The notes below the pieces were generated by a model, which was not told where the DNA came from, made no database searches, and saw only the letters and a program-made list of their open reading frames with translations. Shown here piece after piece: positions 41,578-51,166 of a stretch of 64,000 bases of DNA. The translations under genes and the position numbers were made by a program. Position 1 is the stretch's first letter. Each line of letters begins with the position of its first letter. Source of the stretch: Cycloclasticus sp. (GTDB lineage Bacteria > Pseudomonadota > Gammaproteobacteria > Methylococcales > Cycloclasticaceae); assembly GCA_002700385.1 (NCBI GenBank), contig PADC01000011.1, positions 1 to 64,000 of the forward strand, given 5' to 3'.

Positions 41578-42051
41578 GTGACCAATAACGATATTTTACG
41601 CCGCCTTCGCTACACCTTTGATTTTAGTGATTCAAAAATGATCCATATATTCAATTTAGCTGGGCTTAAAGTCACGCGTGAACAAGTGAGCCATTGGTTA
41701 AAAAAAGACGATGATGAGGCTTACGAAAGTTGTCGAGACACCCCATTTTCTATCTTTTTAAACGGCCTCATTATCGAACGCCGCGGCGCGCAAGATAGAC
41801 CAACACCTGAGCCTGATAAAAAACTCACGAACAATATGGTGCTTCGTAAACTAAAAATTGCATTCGATATGAAAAATGAGGATGTTTTAGCCCTTTTATC
41901 AACCGCGGGTTTAAACCTTGGTAAACACGAATTAAGTGCCTTTTTCAGACGCACCGACCATAAGCACTATCGCCCCTGCAAAGATCAAGTCCTTCGAAAC
42001 TTCTTACGCGGATTACAAATCAAATACCGACCCAACCCAACTAAAAATTAG
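41578..42051 (+). CDS. DUF1456 (YehS-like) protein
   Basis: 157 residues made of two repeats of one helical unit: NNDILRRLRYTFDFSDSKMIHIFNLAG and NNMVLRKLKIAFDMKNEDVLALLSTAG. The family is widespread, with unknown function. The start is GTG at 41578 with AGGA upstream. It overlaps the convergent Nudix gene by 11 nt. Confidence 0.9.
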   Translation: MTNNDILRRLRYTFDFSDSKMIHIFNLAGLKVTREQVSHWLKKDDDEAYESCRDTPFSIFLNGLIIERRGAQDRPTPEPDKKLTNNMVLRKLKIAFDMKNEDVLALLSTAGLNLGKHELSAFFRRTDHKHYRPCKDQVLRNFLRGLQIKYRPNPTKN

Positions 42052-42643
42052 AAAAGCCTTGCTCGGTTTTTTGAATCGCTGCTAAGCGTCCAGCAAAGGC
42101 GTACAGCATTGCCGCCGTCGCCCCCCAAATTTGGAACCCATCGTAGGTCAGTTCCCAGTAAGCTCTATTTTTACCCTGCCATAAAATTTTTCTTCGCTGG
42201 TAGCGTGCTTGATCGGCTAAAACAGATAAAGGCACTTCAAATACATCGGCGACTTCGAACTCATCAACATTCAGCGTAAACCCAGGGTTAACAACGCCGA
42301 CAATAGGAACAACTTTAAAATTCGTTACCGTTAAATAAGGCTCAATAAGGCCAACCGCCTTAATAAAATGCTGTTGAATACCCACCTCTTCTTCCGTTTC
42401 TCGCAAAGCCGTGTCCAACGGTGAGGCATCTGTAGACTCTGCTCGGCCACCCGGAAAACTTACTTGTCCAGCGTGATTATTTAAATGCGCAGTACGTTTG
42501 GTCAATAACACCTGCCATTCATCTCGTTCAATCAAGGGAATCAAAACAGCAGCATTGCTGAGCCCTTCAACAGGCTTATGATGAGACCAAGCCTGCAATT
42601 GTGCCATTGGTTCTAGCGCCTGAATAATGCATTCCCGTTTCAT
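42041..42643 (-). CDS. nudL: CoA pyrophosphatase-type Nudix hydrolase
   Basis: 200 residues. The Nudix box is complete: GGRAESTDASPLDTALRETE, continuing EEVGI. The NudL/CoA-ase marker LLTKRTAHLNNHAGQVSFPGG precedes it. It likely cleaves CoA and its derivatives to 3',5'-ADP and phosphopantetheine. It is followed upstream by a second Nudix gene and an Rsd-like gene on the same strand. Confidence 0.9.
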   Translation of the reverse strand: MKRECIIQALEPMAQLQAWSHHKPVEGLSNAAVLIPLIERDEWQVLLTKRTAHLNNHAGQVSFPGGRAESTDASPLDTALRETEEEVGIQQHFIKAVGLIEPYLTVTNFKVVPIVGVVNPGFTLNVDEFEVADVFEVPLSVLADQARYQRRKILWQGKNRAYWELTYDGFQIWGATAAMLYAFAGRLAAIQKTEQGFSNF

Positions 42644-42664
42644 CGTGCGCTGATCTAATGTAAT

Positions 42665-43207
42665 TTATTGCAATAACGGCTTATTAATATCCGTCGATCT
42701 AAATTTAAATGTACCGGCTTTTCTATCTTGAAAATAGTATTCCAATGATAACCGCATTGTTTCAAACGCCAAGTCACCCCAGGGAATCTCATGTTCTGCA
42801 AAAAGACGAACATCCAAACTTTCTATACCGCTTGAAAACTCGGGCTTTAATAAAACCGAGCGATACATCATGTAAACCTGATTGATATGCGGCAAGTTAA
42901 AAACCGCGTACAGCTCTTCTGTTTGGACAAGGGCCTCGGCCTCTTCTAGCGTTTCCCGAATAGCAGCCTGCTCAGTTGTCTCCGCCAATTCCATAAAGCC
43001 TGCTGGCAACGTCCAAAAGCCTTTTTGAGGGTGGATTGCACGCTGACATAATAAGACCTTATCTTCCCAGACGGGAATACAGCCGGCAATTATGCGAGGG
43101 TTTTGATAGTGAATAAGGTCGCATGAATCACAGACATCTCGGACTCGATTATCGCCTTCAGGAATCAGTGATACGGTTTTATTGCCACATTGTGGGCAAA
43201 ATTTCAT
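42665..43207 (-). CDS. Zinc-ribbon Nudix hydrolase
   Basis: 180 residues. The first 35 form a zinc ribbon (MKFCPQCG, then VCDSCDLIHYQNPRI), the four Cys binding zinc. The Nudix domain follows with GFWTLPAGFMELAETTEQAA, then IRETLEEAEA. The layout resembles NudC-type and other NUDIX_N proteins, but the NudC substrate marker (SQPWPFPQ-like) is absent, so NAD is not assured as a substrate. 6 nt from the Rsd-like gene. Confidence 0.85.
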   Translation of the reverse strand: MKFCPQCGNKTVSLIPEGDNRVRDVCDSCDLIHYQNPRIIAGCIPVWEDKVLLCQRAIHPQKGFWTLPAGFMELAETTEQAAIRETLEEAEALVQTEELYAVFNLPHINQVYMMYRSVLLKPEFSSGIESLDVRLFAEHEIPWGDLAFETMRLSLEYYFQDRKAGTFKFRSTDINKPLLQ

Positions 43208-43213
43208 CGCCGG

Positions 43214-43675
43214 TTAAACCAACATTTCGCCTATTAATTCATCTTCCAGTTCAATACGATTTGCTAAATGCTCTCCAACTGAAGATAAATCGTTAGCCAA
43301 TTCATTTAAAATCATTGCCGGTGTGGTTTTTTGGTATTTTTCACTAAAGTCCAAAACCGCTTCCGTGGCAGCAGAAATGTTAGGGTAAATCCTTTCTGCA
43401 GCAGTCAGCACCGATTTTCGTCTTTCATTCCCTTCTAAAATACGCTGATAAACACCGAAATGCCCTAGCGAGATATAATCAATGGTTAATTGACAAAATT
43501 CCTGAAGTAACTCTTCTATCGTCTTTTGGCCTTGGTACTCATCGATACCCGACACACTGCAATACAAAGACCAGACTTGTTTTCGCTCTTCCAATAACTC
43601 ATCAATTAAACCACTGGTTTGGCTTCGTTCTTTTAGTTGAACTACCTTTTCATTAGACATCTTTCCACTCATCAT
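43214..43675 (-). CDS. rsd: Rsd/AlgQ-like anti-sigma-70 regulator
   Basis: 153 residues, all-helical. It has WSLYCSVSGI, FCQLTIDYISLGHFGVYQRI and YPNISAATEAVLDFSEKY, as in Rsd/AlgQ. Rsd binds region 4 of the main sigma factor and rises in stationary phase. Three in-frame ATGs are possible (43675, 43672, 43660). The first two lie within a perfect 22-bp palindrome that could hide them in the mRNA, which raises the chance of translational control. Confidence 0.85.
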   Translation of the reverse strand: MMSGKMSNEKVVQLKERSQTSGLIDELLEERKQVWSLYCSVSGIDEYQGQKTIEELLQEFCQLTIDYISLGHFGVYQRILEGNERRKSVLTAAERIYPNISAATEAVLDFSEKYQKTTPAMILNELANDLSSVGEHLANRIELEDELIGEMLV

Positions 43676-43690
43676 AAAATTTTATGATGA
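43669..43690. repeat. Perfect 22-bp palindrome over the rsd start codons
   Basis: The left half TCATCATAAAA is the exact reverse complement of the right half. In RNA it can form a 9-bp stem with a 4-nt loop and hold both first AUG codons; in DNA it could be an operator. There is no T tract, so it is not a terminator. Confidence 0.85.
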
Positions 43691-43742
43691 ACACTCTATG
43701 ATATTGCCAGCAGTTCGACAATATAAAACTCCAGTATTTCTA

Positions 43743-44549
43743 CTAAAAATAGGGTGTTTCATACGTTTTAACAGCATCACCCACCGTCAACGCCTTCTTC
43801 GCCTGCTCAAGCCCGATGTTTGTATTCAGGCTAAGCCTGTACCAATGGTCAAAGCAAGCAGGGTCTAACCAATCTGGCCTTGTCTGTTCCCGTTGAGCAA
43901 TAAAGGTTTCGTAAAAGTTATTATACGGCTCGCCTGTATCAGGGTGCTTAATGGGTACTGAACAGCGGGCACAAGGGTTAGAAACATGAATAAAAACATC
44001 ACCTATTTGAAGAGATTTCGGCTGTCGATCGCGCTTAAACAAACCGTCTTCCCAAAAGGCAGGCGCTGGTGAGAGTTCTAAATTCACCCGAAACCGTGCA
44101 CGTATGTCGTCTAAGGACAGGTCTGGATACCAAGAAGCCACCGTTTCCAATGACGCCTGAGTGACAACCGTAGGTCCTGAAGCAGTTATATCATCGGGAA
44201 AACCTTGCTTTTTATTTTCTTTAAGAAAAACAGGTTGTTTAAGTGCCTTGCTAAAGTACTTCGATAATCCGGATAAATTAGCTAAATCAAAAGTCTCTCG
44301 AGTATTTTCACCCTCTAAAAAACTGACCGTTTCGAGTTCTAAATCAAAGGTGGGCTTAAGTGAAAAGAGATGTTTATTATTTTTCCCATTCACCATCCGG
44401 CCTTTTCGATCCAAAATCCCCCAGCGTCGATCATTATAAAGCGCACCCCCTTCGGTTATACGCACTGTCTCTAATTCAACAGCCGGTAGCGCTTTGATTG
44501 GATAAACAAACACCTTACTCAGTTTAATTTTTGCTTCTTCGCAACTCAT
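43743..44549 (-). CDS. MOSC-domain protein (YcbX/mARC-like)
   Basis: 268 residues from MSCEEAKIKLSKVFVYPIKA; starting 12 codons earlier is possible but weaker, and this ATG has AGGCG before it. The N-terminal MOSC beta-barrel has VYPIKALPAVELETVRITEGG and DRRWGILD. The MOSC domain has RFRVNLEL and the invariant Cys in NPCARCSVPIKHPDTGE that binds molybdenum. It may reduce N-hydroxylated compounds, as YcbX does. The ferredoxin domain of YcbX is absent. Confidence 0.88.
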   Translation of the reverse strand: MSCEEAKIKLSKVFVYPIKALPAVELETVRITEGGALYNDRRWGILDRKGRMVNGKNNKHLFSLKPTFDLELETVSFLEGENTRETFDLANLSGLSKYFSKALKQPVFLKENKKQGFPDDITASGPTVVTQASLETVASWYPDLSLDDIRARFRVNLELSPAPAFWEDGLFKRDRQPKSLQIGDVFIHVSNPCARCSVPIKHPDTGEPYNNFYETFIAQREQTRPDWLDPACFDHWYRLSLNTNIGLEQAKKALTVGDAVKTYETPYF

Positions 44550-44692
44550 TATTTTTCGCCTAAAATTCAGTACAAAGTAGCGCACTTATACTGATTAGTG
44601 AGCACCAGCCCTATCTATTCCAAATAAAAAACAGCGTCCAATTTAATAAAAGATCCACGCATTAATTTTTATTTTTCGTTAATCTTAGCACC

Positions 44693-45844
44693 ATGAATAT
44701 AAAAATTCTTCAAAGCATTGCCGATATAACAGCCAGCGAATGGAATACTTTATTTGACACTTCAAACCCCTTTATCCAGCATGTTTTTTTATTGGCACTG
44801 GAACAAAGTGGCTGCACCCAACCATCGACTGGTTGGGAACCTCAACACCTGGTTGTCTATCAAGATAATGACATCGTGGCCGCTTTGCCCAATTTTCTTA
44901 AAACGCATTCCTACGGCGAATATGTTTTTGATTGGGCGTGGGCCAACGCCTATCAACAAAACGGCTTATCGTATTACCCAAAATTAGTGTCTGCGATCCC
45001 TTATACCCCGTCCACAGGCCCGCGCATAGGCTTTGGTAAAGACACGAATACCCAAGAAAAACGGTTAATAATTAAAAGGATCAGCCAAACCCTAGGGGAT
45101 CAATTTTCGCATGCCGATTTATCAAGTTGGCACCTGCTTTTCCCTGAACACGCGCTGTCAACCTTATTGCAACAAGCCCATTGGAAACAACGGGTTGGCC
45201 TTCAATACCACTGGTATAACGATCAATATGCGTCTTTCGATGATTTTCTCAGCACTTTTAAATCTCGGAAGCGAAAAACATTACGTAAAGAGCGACAAGC
45301 TATTATTGACCAAGGCATCACCATGGAGCGTGTTCAAGGCAATGACATCAGCAAAGAATTGATGACCCAGTTTTATCGCTTTTATCACCTCACCTATTTA
45401 AAACGCAGTGGGCAGCATGGTTATTTGAATTTGAAGTTTTTTCTTATTTTGCTAGACACAATGAGTGAGAACTTAGTCATGATGTGCGCTAAAAAAAACC
45501 AAGCACTCGTTGGCGCGGCCTTATGTTTCAAAGATGAGAAAACGTTATATGGGCGCTATTGGGGTTGCGAGCAAGAATACGAGTTTTTACATTTTGAAAC
45601 TTGTTATTATCAAGGTATTGAATACTGTATTCGTCATCGGCTTGATCGTTTTGACCCCGGTGCTCAAGGCGAACATAAAATTTCTCGCGGTTTTAAACCC
45701 ACGAAAACATTTTCAAATCACCTGATATTACACCCCGATTTTCGACGGGCTATTCACCATTTTATTGACGAAGAAGAGATACAAATTAACGCCCATTTAA
45801 CGCACTTAAACACCTTATTACCTTTTAAATCGGAGTCTTCATGA
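44693..45844 (+). CDS. FemAB-like/DUF482 GNAT-fold acyltransferase
   Basis: 383 residues. It matches the proteobacterial DUF482 group: WNTLFDTSNPFIQHVFLLALE, SRKRKTLRKERQAI, VGAALCFKDEKTLYGRYWG and FDPGAQGEHKISRGFKPT. The fold is two GNAT-like halves, as in Fem proteins that add amino acids to cell-wall precursors, but the substrate of this group is unknown. Its stop overlaps the next ATG by 4 nt. Confidence 0.82.
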   Translation: MNIKILQSIADITASEWNTLFDTSNPFIQHVFLLALEQSGCTQPSTGWEPQHLVVYQDNDIVAALPNFLKTHSYGEYVFDWAWANAYQQNGLSYYPKLVSAIPYTPSTGPRIGFGKDTNTQEKRLIIKRISQTLGDQFSHADLSSWHLLFPEHALSTLLQQAHWKQRVGLQYHWYNDQYASFDDFLSTFKSRKRKTLRKERQAIIDQGITMERVQGNDISKELMTQFYRFYHLTYLKRSGQHGYLNLKFFLILLDTMSENLVMMCAKKNQALVGAALCFKDEKTLYGRYWGCEQEYEFLHFETCYYQGIEYCIRHRLDRFDPGAQGEHKISRGFKPTKTFSNHLILHPDFRRAIHHFIDEEEIQINAHLTHLNTLLPFKSESS

Positions 45845-46440
45845 ACAGAACCATCAATCATGTTATTAACGAAATACGGGTACTCGAAGAAGAACTTGAA
45901 GCCCTGATTGAGCAACAGCAACAACACTTTTTATACAAAGTCGAAGGCGCAAAAATAGAATTCGAAAAAACACTGCTCGCAAAACAAAAAGCGCTCAAAA
46001 TAGGGCTTATTAAGTGGCTAAGAAAAAGCAGTATCCGCTCAATTCTTTCAATACCTTTTATTTACGCAATGATCATTCCTTTGTCTTTGCTCCACTTCAC
46101 GATCGAAGTGTATCAAGCCATTTGTTTTCCCTTATACAAAATCCCAAAAGTGAAACGGCGTGACTACTTCATTGCCGATAGAGAACAACTCCCCTATCTG
46201 AATATTATCGAAAAATTTAACTGCGCCTATTGCACTTATGGAAATGCCGTCATCGCCTATACCCGTGAAATTATTGGACGAACTGAACTCTATTGGTGCC
46301 CTATCAAACATGCTAGAAAAGTCATCGGAACGCACAAACATTATCAACAATTTATAAATTTTGGAGAGCACGAGGACTACCATGTAAAAGCCGCTAAACT
46401 TCGGGCAGCGTTATCAGCTTTAGATCAAAAAGAACCTTAG
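45841..46440 (+). CDS. Conserved protein of unknown function, Cys-rich, membrane-associated
   Basis: 199 residues. N-terminal coiled coil (5-50), a hydrophobic region of one or two helices (about 60-92), then a conserved-looking domain with CxxC (FNCAYCTYGN), REIIGRTELYWCPIKHAR and a His-rich end. The three Cys and neighbouring His could bind a metal or cluster. I have no family name. It overlaps the FemAB-like gene by 4 nt and meets the convergent lipoprotein stop-to-stop. Confidence 0.7.
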   Translation: MNRTINHVINEIRVLEEELEALIEQQQQHFLYKVEGAKIEFEKTLLAKQKALKIGLIKWLRKSSIRSILSIPFIYAMIIPLSLLHFTIEVYQAICFPLYKIPKVKRRDYFIADREQLPYLNIIEKFNCAYCTYGNAVIAYTREIIGRTELYWCPIKHARKVIGTHKHYQQFINFGEHEDYHVKAAKLRAALSALDQKEP

Positions 46441-46847
46441 TCCAATTTAAAATCCGGCATCTCACTGTCTAAAAACCATTGCTTTGATTCCTCATCAAAC
46501 CACCAAATTTGAGTGTGCTTAATTTGATATACGCGGCCCGTATCGTTTTGAATGTAACCAAATAAAGCTTGCGCCACAACAGACCCATCGTCTGCATGAG
46601 GGGCTGACCCTAATAGATCATACGACGTCACTGTAATTTTATTTAAACCATCAATTGGGCCAAGTTGACGTGCCGGATTTCTAAAACGAATCACACTGGC
46701 GGCCGTTTCGTACGATTTCCAGCGAAGTGCCTTCATGAATAATTTTTGTTTAGCGTCCAAGTGTTCTAACTTTTTTTGCTCGGTAATATGAGCGCACGCC
46801 GATAACATCATTACCAGTACAATACTAAATCCTTTAATTTTTCTCAT
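46437..46847 (-). CDS. Lipoprotein of unknown function
   Basis: 136 residues. Lipobox LSAC with Cys18 after an 17-residue signal. The mature part has KQKLFMKALRWKSYETAASVIRFR and QTNTQIWWFD-type strands; here QIWWFDEESKQWFLDSEMPDF. It looks like a small NTF2-type or similar beta-rich domain, but I cannot assign a family. Faces the RND operon divergently. Confidence 0.7.
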   Translation of the reverse strand: MRKIKGFSIVLVMMLSACAHITEQKKLEHLDAKQKLFMKALRWKSYETAASVIRFRNPARQLGPIDGLNKITVTSYDLLGSAPHADDGSVVAQALFGYIQNDTGRVYQIKHTQIWWFDEESKQWFLDSEMPDFKLD

Positions 46848-47039
46848 CTCATACCCTGATTATTTTCTTAGCCAGCCGTTTACTATGCATACCCACCTTT
46901 TTATTATTGCTTATTAACTCAAAGGCTTCCATTTAAAATTGTATATCAAATGTAACTAATATTTAATTTGAGCACGCCTGTTAATCATCGTACAATGCAA
47001 GGACAGCTTTCGCTACAAAACGACATTATGGAGAGTCTT

Positions 47040-48113
47040 TTGACTAAAAAAATAGTTTTACTGATCATTTTTGTTTTACTACTGCTGGGTGGACTGTTCG
47101 GTACAAAGTTTTTTCAAATCAACCAAGCGATAACATCGCGCAAACCGCCGCCGCCTCCAGTCGTCACTATTGCCAATGTGAGCGAAGTAAAATGGGCAAC
47201 GACTGTGTCATCTATTGGCACAATCAACCCCGTTTTAGGGATTACCGTCAGCAATGAAATCGCCGGGGTTATTTCAGCACTTCATGTTGAATCTGGGCAG
47301 TATGTCAATAAAGGTGACCTTATTCTTGAACTCGACACATCAACAGACACGGCAAATTTAGAAGGCCTGATTGCTGCTGAAAAACTGGCTTTAATCAAGT
47401 TCAAACGGCAAGCAACACTGTTAAAAAATAAAGCCACCTCCTTCTCATCGCATGATGAAGCCCGCGCAGAGCTGGATATTGCAAAAGCAGCCGTTATTTC
47501 GCAGAAAAGTATTATCAATAAAAAGAAAATTCGTGCGCCATTTTCTGGACAATTAGGTATCCGGCAAGTCAGCCTTGGGCAATACCTGGATAAGGGAAGC
47601 GAGATTATTTCCTTAATATCGTTGGACAAAACCATCGCAGATTTTTCGTTTCCTGAGCGCGATTTTGCTCAATTGAAAGTTGGGCAAGTCGTAAAAATTA
47701 GCACACAAGCCTACCCCGGTGAAATATTTGAAGGAGTCATCCAGGCTATAAACCCCGGGTTATTTGAAGAAACTCGAACCATTGGCGTCAGAGCTTTAAT
47801 GAACAACCCTGATCAAAAATTAAGAACGGGGATGTTTGCAGACGTGAGTGTGATCACTTCTGAACCCAACTCTGTTCTGGTCATCCCTAAAACAGCCGTA
47901 TTATTTAATACCTATGGCGAAAATGTGTATGTCGTCAAACAACAAGGCGATGATCATATCGTTGAGTTACAAAATGTGGAAACAGGGGCTCATCGAAATG
48001 GCTATGTTGAAATTACGAAGGGGCTTACAGCAAACGACACAGTCGTCGATGAGGGTCATGTAAAACTCAGAAACGGCCAAAAAGTCACCCTTTCAACTAA
48101 CAACCAATCATAG
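47040..48113 (+). CDS. RND efflux periplasmic adaptor (membrane fusion protein)
   Basis: 357 residues from a TTG at 47040 (TKKIVLLIIFVLLLLGGLFG), preceded by GGAGAG. An ATG at 47028 is also possible. The membrane anchor is followed by a lipoyl half (ALHVESGQYVNKGDLILELD), a helical hairpin (about 100-145) and the second lipoyl half (RAPFSGQLGIRQVSLGQYLDKG), then the beta-barrel and membrane-proximal domains. It links the inner-membrane pump with an outer-membrane channel, for which no gene is present here. 8 nt before the pump. Confidence 0.9.
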   Translation: MTKKIVLLIIFVLLLLGGLFGTKFFQINQAITSRKPPPPPVVTIANVSEVKWATTVSSIGTINPVLGITVSNEIAGVISALHVESGQYVNKGDLILELDTSTDTANLEGLIAAEKLALIKFKRQATLLKNKATSFSSHDEARAELDIAKAAVISQKSIINKKKIRAPFSGQLGIRQVSLGQYLDKGSEIISLISLDKTIADFSFPERDFAQLKVGQVVKISTQAYPGEIFEGVIQAINPGLFEETRTIGVRALMNNPDQKLRTGMFADVSVITSEPNSVLVIPKTAVLFNTYGENVYVVKQQGDDHIVELQNVETGAHRNGYVEITKGLTANDTVVDEGHVKLRNGQKVTLSTNNQS

Positions 48114-48121
48114 AGACCACT

Positions 48122-51100
48122 TTGAACTTTACCACTATCTTTGTCAAACGGCCTGTCCTAGCAAGCGTTGTTAGTTTGCTTATTTTTGTACTGGGCCTGC
48201 GCTCAATGAATTCATTGGAAATACGCGAATACCCGGAAACAAAAGATACCGTCATTTCTGTTAGCACCTCTTACCCTGGCGCCAGTAGTGAGCTGATTAA
48301 AGGTTTCATCACAACACCATTACAACAAGCCATCGCGCAAGCGGAAGGTATTGACTATATTTTTGCTACCAGCACACAAGGGCGCTCATCTATTGAAGCC
48401 CACATGAAACTCAATTACGACGCCAATGATGCCATTGCAGAGATTCAAGCTAAAGTGGCCAGCCAACGCAGTGTTCTGCCTCAAGAAGCGTTAGATCCTG
48501 TTATCACTTCTAAAACCGGCTCCACAACCTCATTAATTTATCTCTCATTTTTTAGTGAGACCATGAAAGACATCCAGATAGCTGATTATCTGTTACGTGT
48601 CGTTCAGCCAAAATTGCAATCCATTGAAGGTGTCGGTCGAGCTCAACTGTTAGGCAACAGCGTTTATGCTATGCGAATTTGGTTAAAACCAAAAAGAATG
48701 GCTGCCTTAGGGATTACTGCGAACGACATTACGCAAGTCTTACGTCAAAACAATTACCTCTCAAGCGTCGGCCAAACAAAAGGTCCAAGGGTCAGTATTG
48801 ACTTAGGCGCCACCACTGACGTTGCCAAAGAAGAAGATTTCTTAAAACTGGTTGTTGGCAAACAAAACGGCGCCTTAATACGCCTATCGGATGTCGCTGA
48901 TATTGAGCTTGGCGCAGAAGGCTACGACAGTGAAAACCTATACAGTGGCAAACCTGCGGTCTTTATCGCGATTGACCAATCGCCCGGTTCAAACCCTCTA
49001 AAAGTAGCACAACGAGTCCATGTTGCCGTTCAAGAGATCAAGTCTTCGCTGCCTGAGGGGCTGAATTTTTATATGCCGTACGACGCCAGTAAATTCATTG
49101 ATGAATCCATCAACGAAGTAGGGATGACCTTACTGGAAGCACTGAGCATTGTGATTGTCGTGATTTTTCTCTCTCTCGGTTCTGTGCGTGCAGCCCTTAT
49201 TCCAGCCATTACCGTGCCTTTATCCTTGGTTGGTGCATCATTTATTATGTTGTTACTGGGTTTTTCATTAAACCTCTTAACGCTACTGGCTATGATCCTC
49301 GCGATTGGCCTCGTTGTAGACGATGCCATTGTGATGGTAGAAAACATACACCGGCATATCGACATGGGTAAATCACGCATTCAAGCAGCCATAGATGGCG
49401 CTAAAGAATTAAGCCTGCCGATTATTGCGATGACAACAACCCTTATCGCCGTCTATTTCCCCATCGGTTTTATGGATGGGCTGGTCGGCACCTTATTTAC
49501 TGAGTTTGCTTTTTCCCTTGCTGCTGGCGTGCTCATTTCGGGCATCGTTGCACTGACTTTGGCCCCCATGCTCAGTGCTCGAATATTAAAAAGCTCTGAA
49601 GAAGCCGGTCGTTTTGAGAAGTATGCAGAACGCTTTTTTGAAGGCCTAGCGACCAAGTACAGAAAAACATTACACCCCCTTCTATCGACACCCTCGATTC
49701 CTATTGCCTTTGCAATCGTCATTCTATTGAGCTTATACCCCATGTATTCGCTCTCGAAAAAAGAACTTGCCCCCACTGAAGATAGAAACTTGCTTATTGC
49801 TATTGGAACAGGCCCTCAAACAGCCACGGTAGATTTTATAAAACAACAAGCTCAAAAATTGCAGACCATCTTTGAAAGCATGACAGAATATGACCATAGT
49901 TTCATTTTGCTGGGCTTGGGTGGCGACACCAATCGGGTATTAGGCGGTTTTAAAATGAGCGACCAATCCATGCGCGACCGCACCCAAATGGAAGTGCAGC
50001 CCGAACTGCAACAAAAGGTAGCGGGCATTACCGGCATCAGAACTGCTGTCGTGCAACAGCCCGGCTTACCAGGCGCTGGTGGCGGCCTTCCCGTTCAATT
50101 TGTTGTTATTTCTGATGCTGATTACAGTCAACTGAGCGATACGGCAAGCGAGCTTATTGGGTCAGCGATGCAAAGTGGAAAATTTATTTTTTTGCAGAAA
50201 AGCATTGAATTTGATCGCCCGAAGTCGAATTTAATTGTTGATAAAGATCGAGCCGCTGACTTGGGCATTACCATGGAAGAAATAGGCCGAAACCTGTCAG
50301 GCTACTTTAGCGAAGGCTATGTGAATCGCTTTAGCATGCAAGGTCGTAGCTACAAAATCATTCCTCAGGTTGCCGATATCAGTCGATCTGACATAGAAAA
50401 GCTTAACGACATTTACTTACGCACTGCCTCAGGAAAACAAGTCCCTTTAAGCTCCATCGTCAGCATCTCTAATCAGGTTGAACCCAGCAAACGAACCCAG
50501 TTTCAACAATTAAACAGCCTGACCATCGAAGGCCTACTACGCCCTGGCGTTACCATGGGTGAAGGCTTGAGTTTTCTTGAAGAAGAAGCTCAACGAATAT
50601 TTCCAAGAGGCTTTAAATGGGATTACACCGGCAGTTCTCGCCAGTACAAGCAGCAAGGTAGCGCACTGATTCTGACCTTTTTCATGTCATTATTGGTCAT
50701 CTACTTAGTTCTTGCTGCGCAATTTGAAAGCTGGCGTGACCCGCTGATTATTTTGATCTCCGTTCCTCTGTCATTGGCCAGTGCAATGGCTTTTATCATG
50801 TTGGGGGCGGCAACGATGAATATCTATACCCAAGTTGGGCTGATCACTTTAATCGGGCTGATCGCAAAAAATGGCATTTTAATCGTTGAGTTTGCTAATC
50901 AGCTGCAAATAACCGAAAAATTGTCTATGCGAGACGCTGTTGAAAAAGCCGCCACTGTTCGTTTAAGGCCCATCTTAATGACAACCACATCGATGATCGT
51001 CGCCATGGTCCCTTTATTATTTGCATCAGGGCCGGGGGCAGTCAGCCGATTTGATATTGGTTTAGTCATCGCCACAGGGCTTGGCATAGGCACTTTGTTT

Positions 51101-51166
51101 ACCCTCTTTGTTGTCCCTGCCTTCTATTTAGTACTGGCTAGGAATCACTCCAGAACGGAAAGCTAA
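48122..51166 (+). CDS. RND efflux pump, HAE-1 family
   Basis: 1014 residues, starting TTG at 48122. Twelve membrane helices in the usual pattern; helix 4 contains the proton-relay pair in LAIGLVVDDAIVMVENIHRH, and RPVLASVVSLLIF opens helix 1. Two large periplasmic loops. It is similar to the MexK/AcrB-type HAE-1 group; substrate not predictable. It ends with a 4-nt stop overlap with the convergent anti-sigma gene. Confidence 0.93.
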   Translation: MNFTTIFVKRPVLASVVSLLIFVLGLRSMNSLEIREYPETKDTVISVSTSYPGASSELIKGFITTPLQQAIAQAEGIDYIFATSTQGRSSIEAHMKLNYDANDAIAEIQAKVASQRSVLPQEALDPVITSKTGSTTSLIYLSFFSETMKDIQIADYLLRVVQPKLQSIEGVGRAQLLGNSVYAMRIWLKPKRMAALGITANDITQVLRQNNYLSSVGQTKGPRVSIDLGATTDVAKEEDFLKLVVGKQNGALIRLSDVADIELGAEGYDSENLYSGKPAVFIAIDQSPGSNPLKVAQRVHVAVQEIKSSLPEGLNFYMPYDASKFIDESINEVGMTLLEALSIVIVVIFLSLGSVRAALIPAITVPLSLVGASFIMLLLGFSLNLLTLLAMILAIGLVVDDAIVMVENIHRHIDMGKSRIQAAIDGAKELSLPIIAMTTTLIAVYFPIGFMDGLVGTLFTEFAFSLAAGVLISGIVALTLAPMLSARILKSSEEAGRFEKYAERFFEGLATKYRKTLHPLLSTPSIPIAFAIVILLSLYPMYSLSKKELAPTEDRNLLIAIGTGPQTATVDFIKQQAQKLQTIFESMTEYDHSFILLGLGGDTNRVLGGFKMSDQSMRDRTQMEVQPELQQKVAGITGIRTAVVQQPGLPGAGGGLPVQFVVISDADYSQLSDTASELIGSAMQSGKFIFLQKSIEFDRPKSNLIVDKDRAADLGITMEEIGRNLSGYFSEGYVNRFSMQGRSYKIIPQVADISRSDIEKLNDIYLRTASGKQVPLSSIVSISNQVEPSKRTQFQQLNSLTIEGLLRPGVTMGEGLSFLEEEAQRIFPRGFKWDYTGSSRQYKQQGSALILTFFMSLLVIYLVLAAQFESWRDPLIILISVPLSLASAMAFIMLGAATMNIYTQVGLITLIGLIAKNGILIVEFANQLQITEKLSMRDAVEKAATVRLRPILMTTTSMIVAMVPLLFASGPGAVSRFDIGLVIATGLGIGTLFTLFVVPAFYLVLARNHSRTES

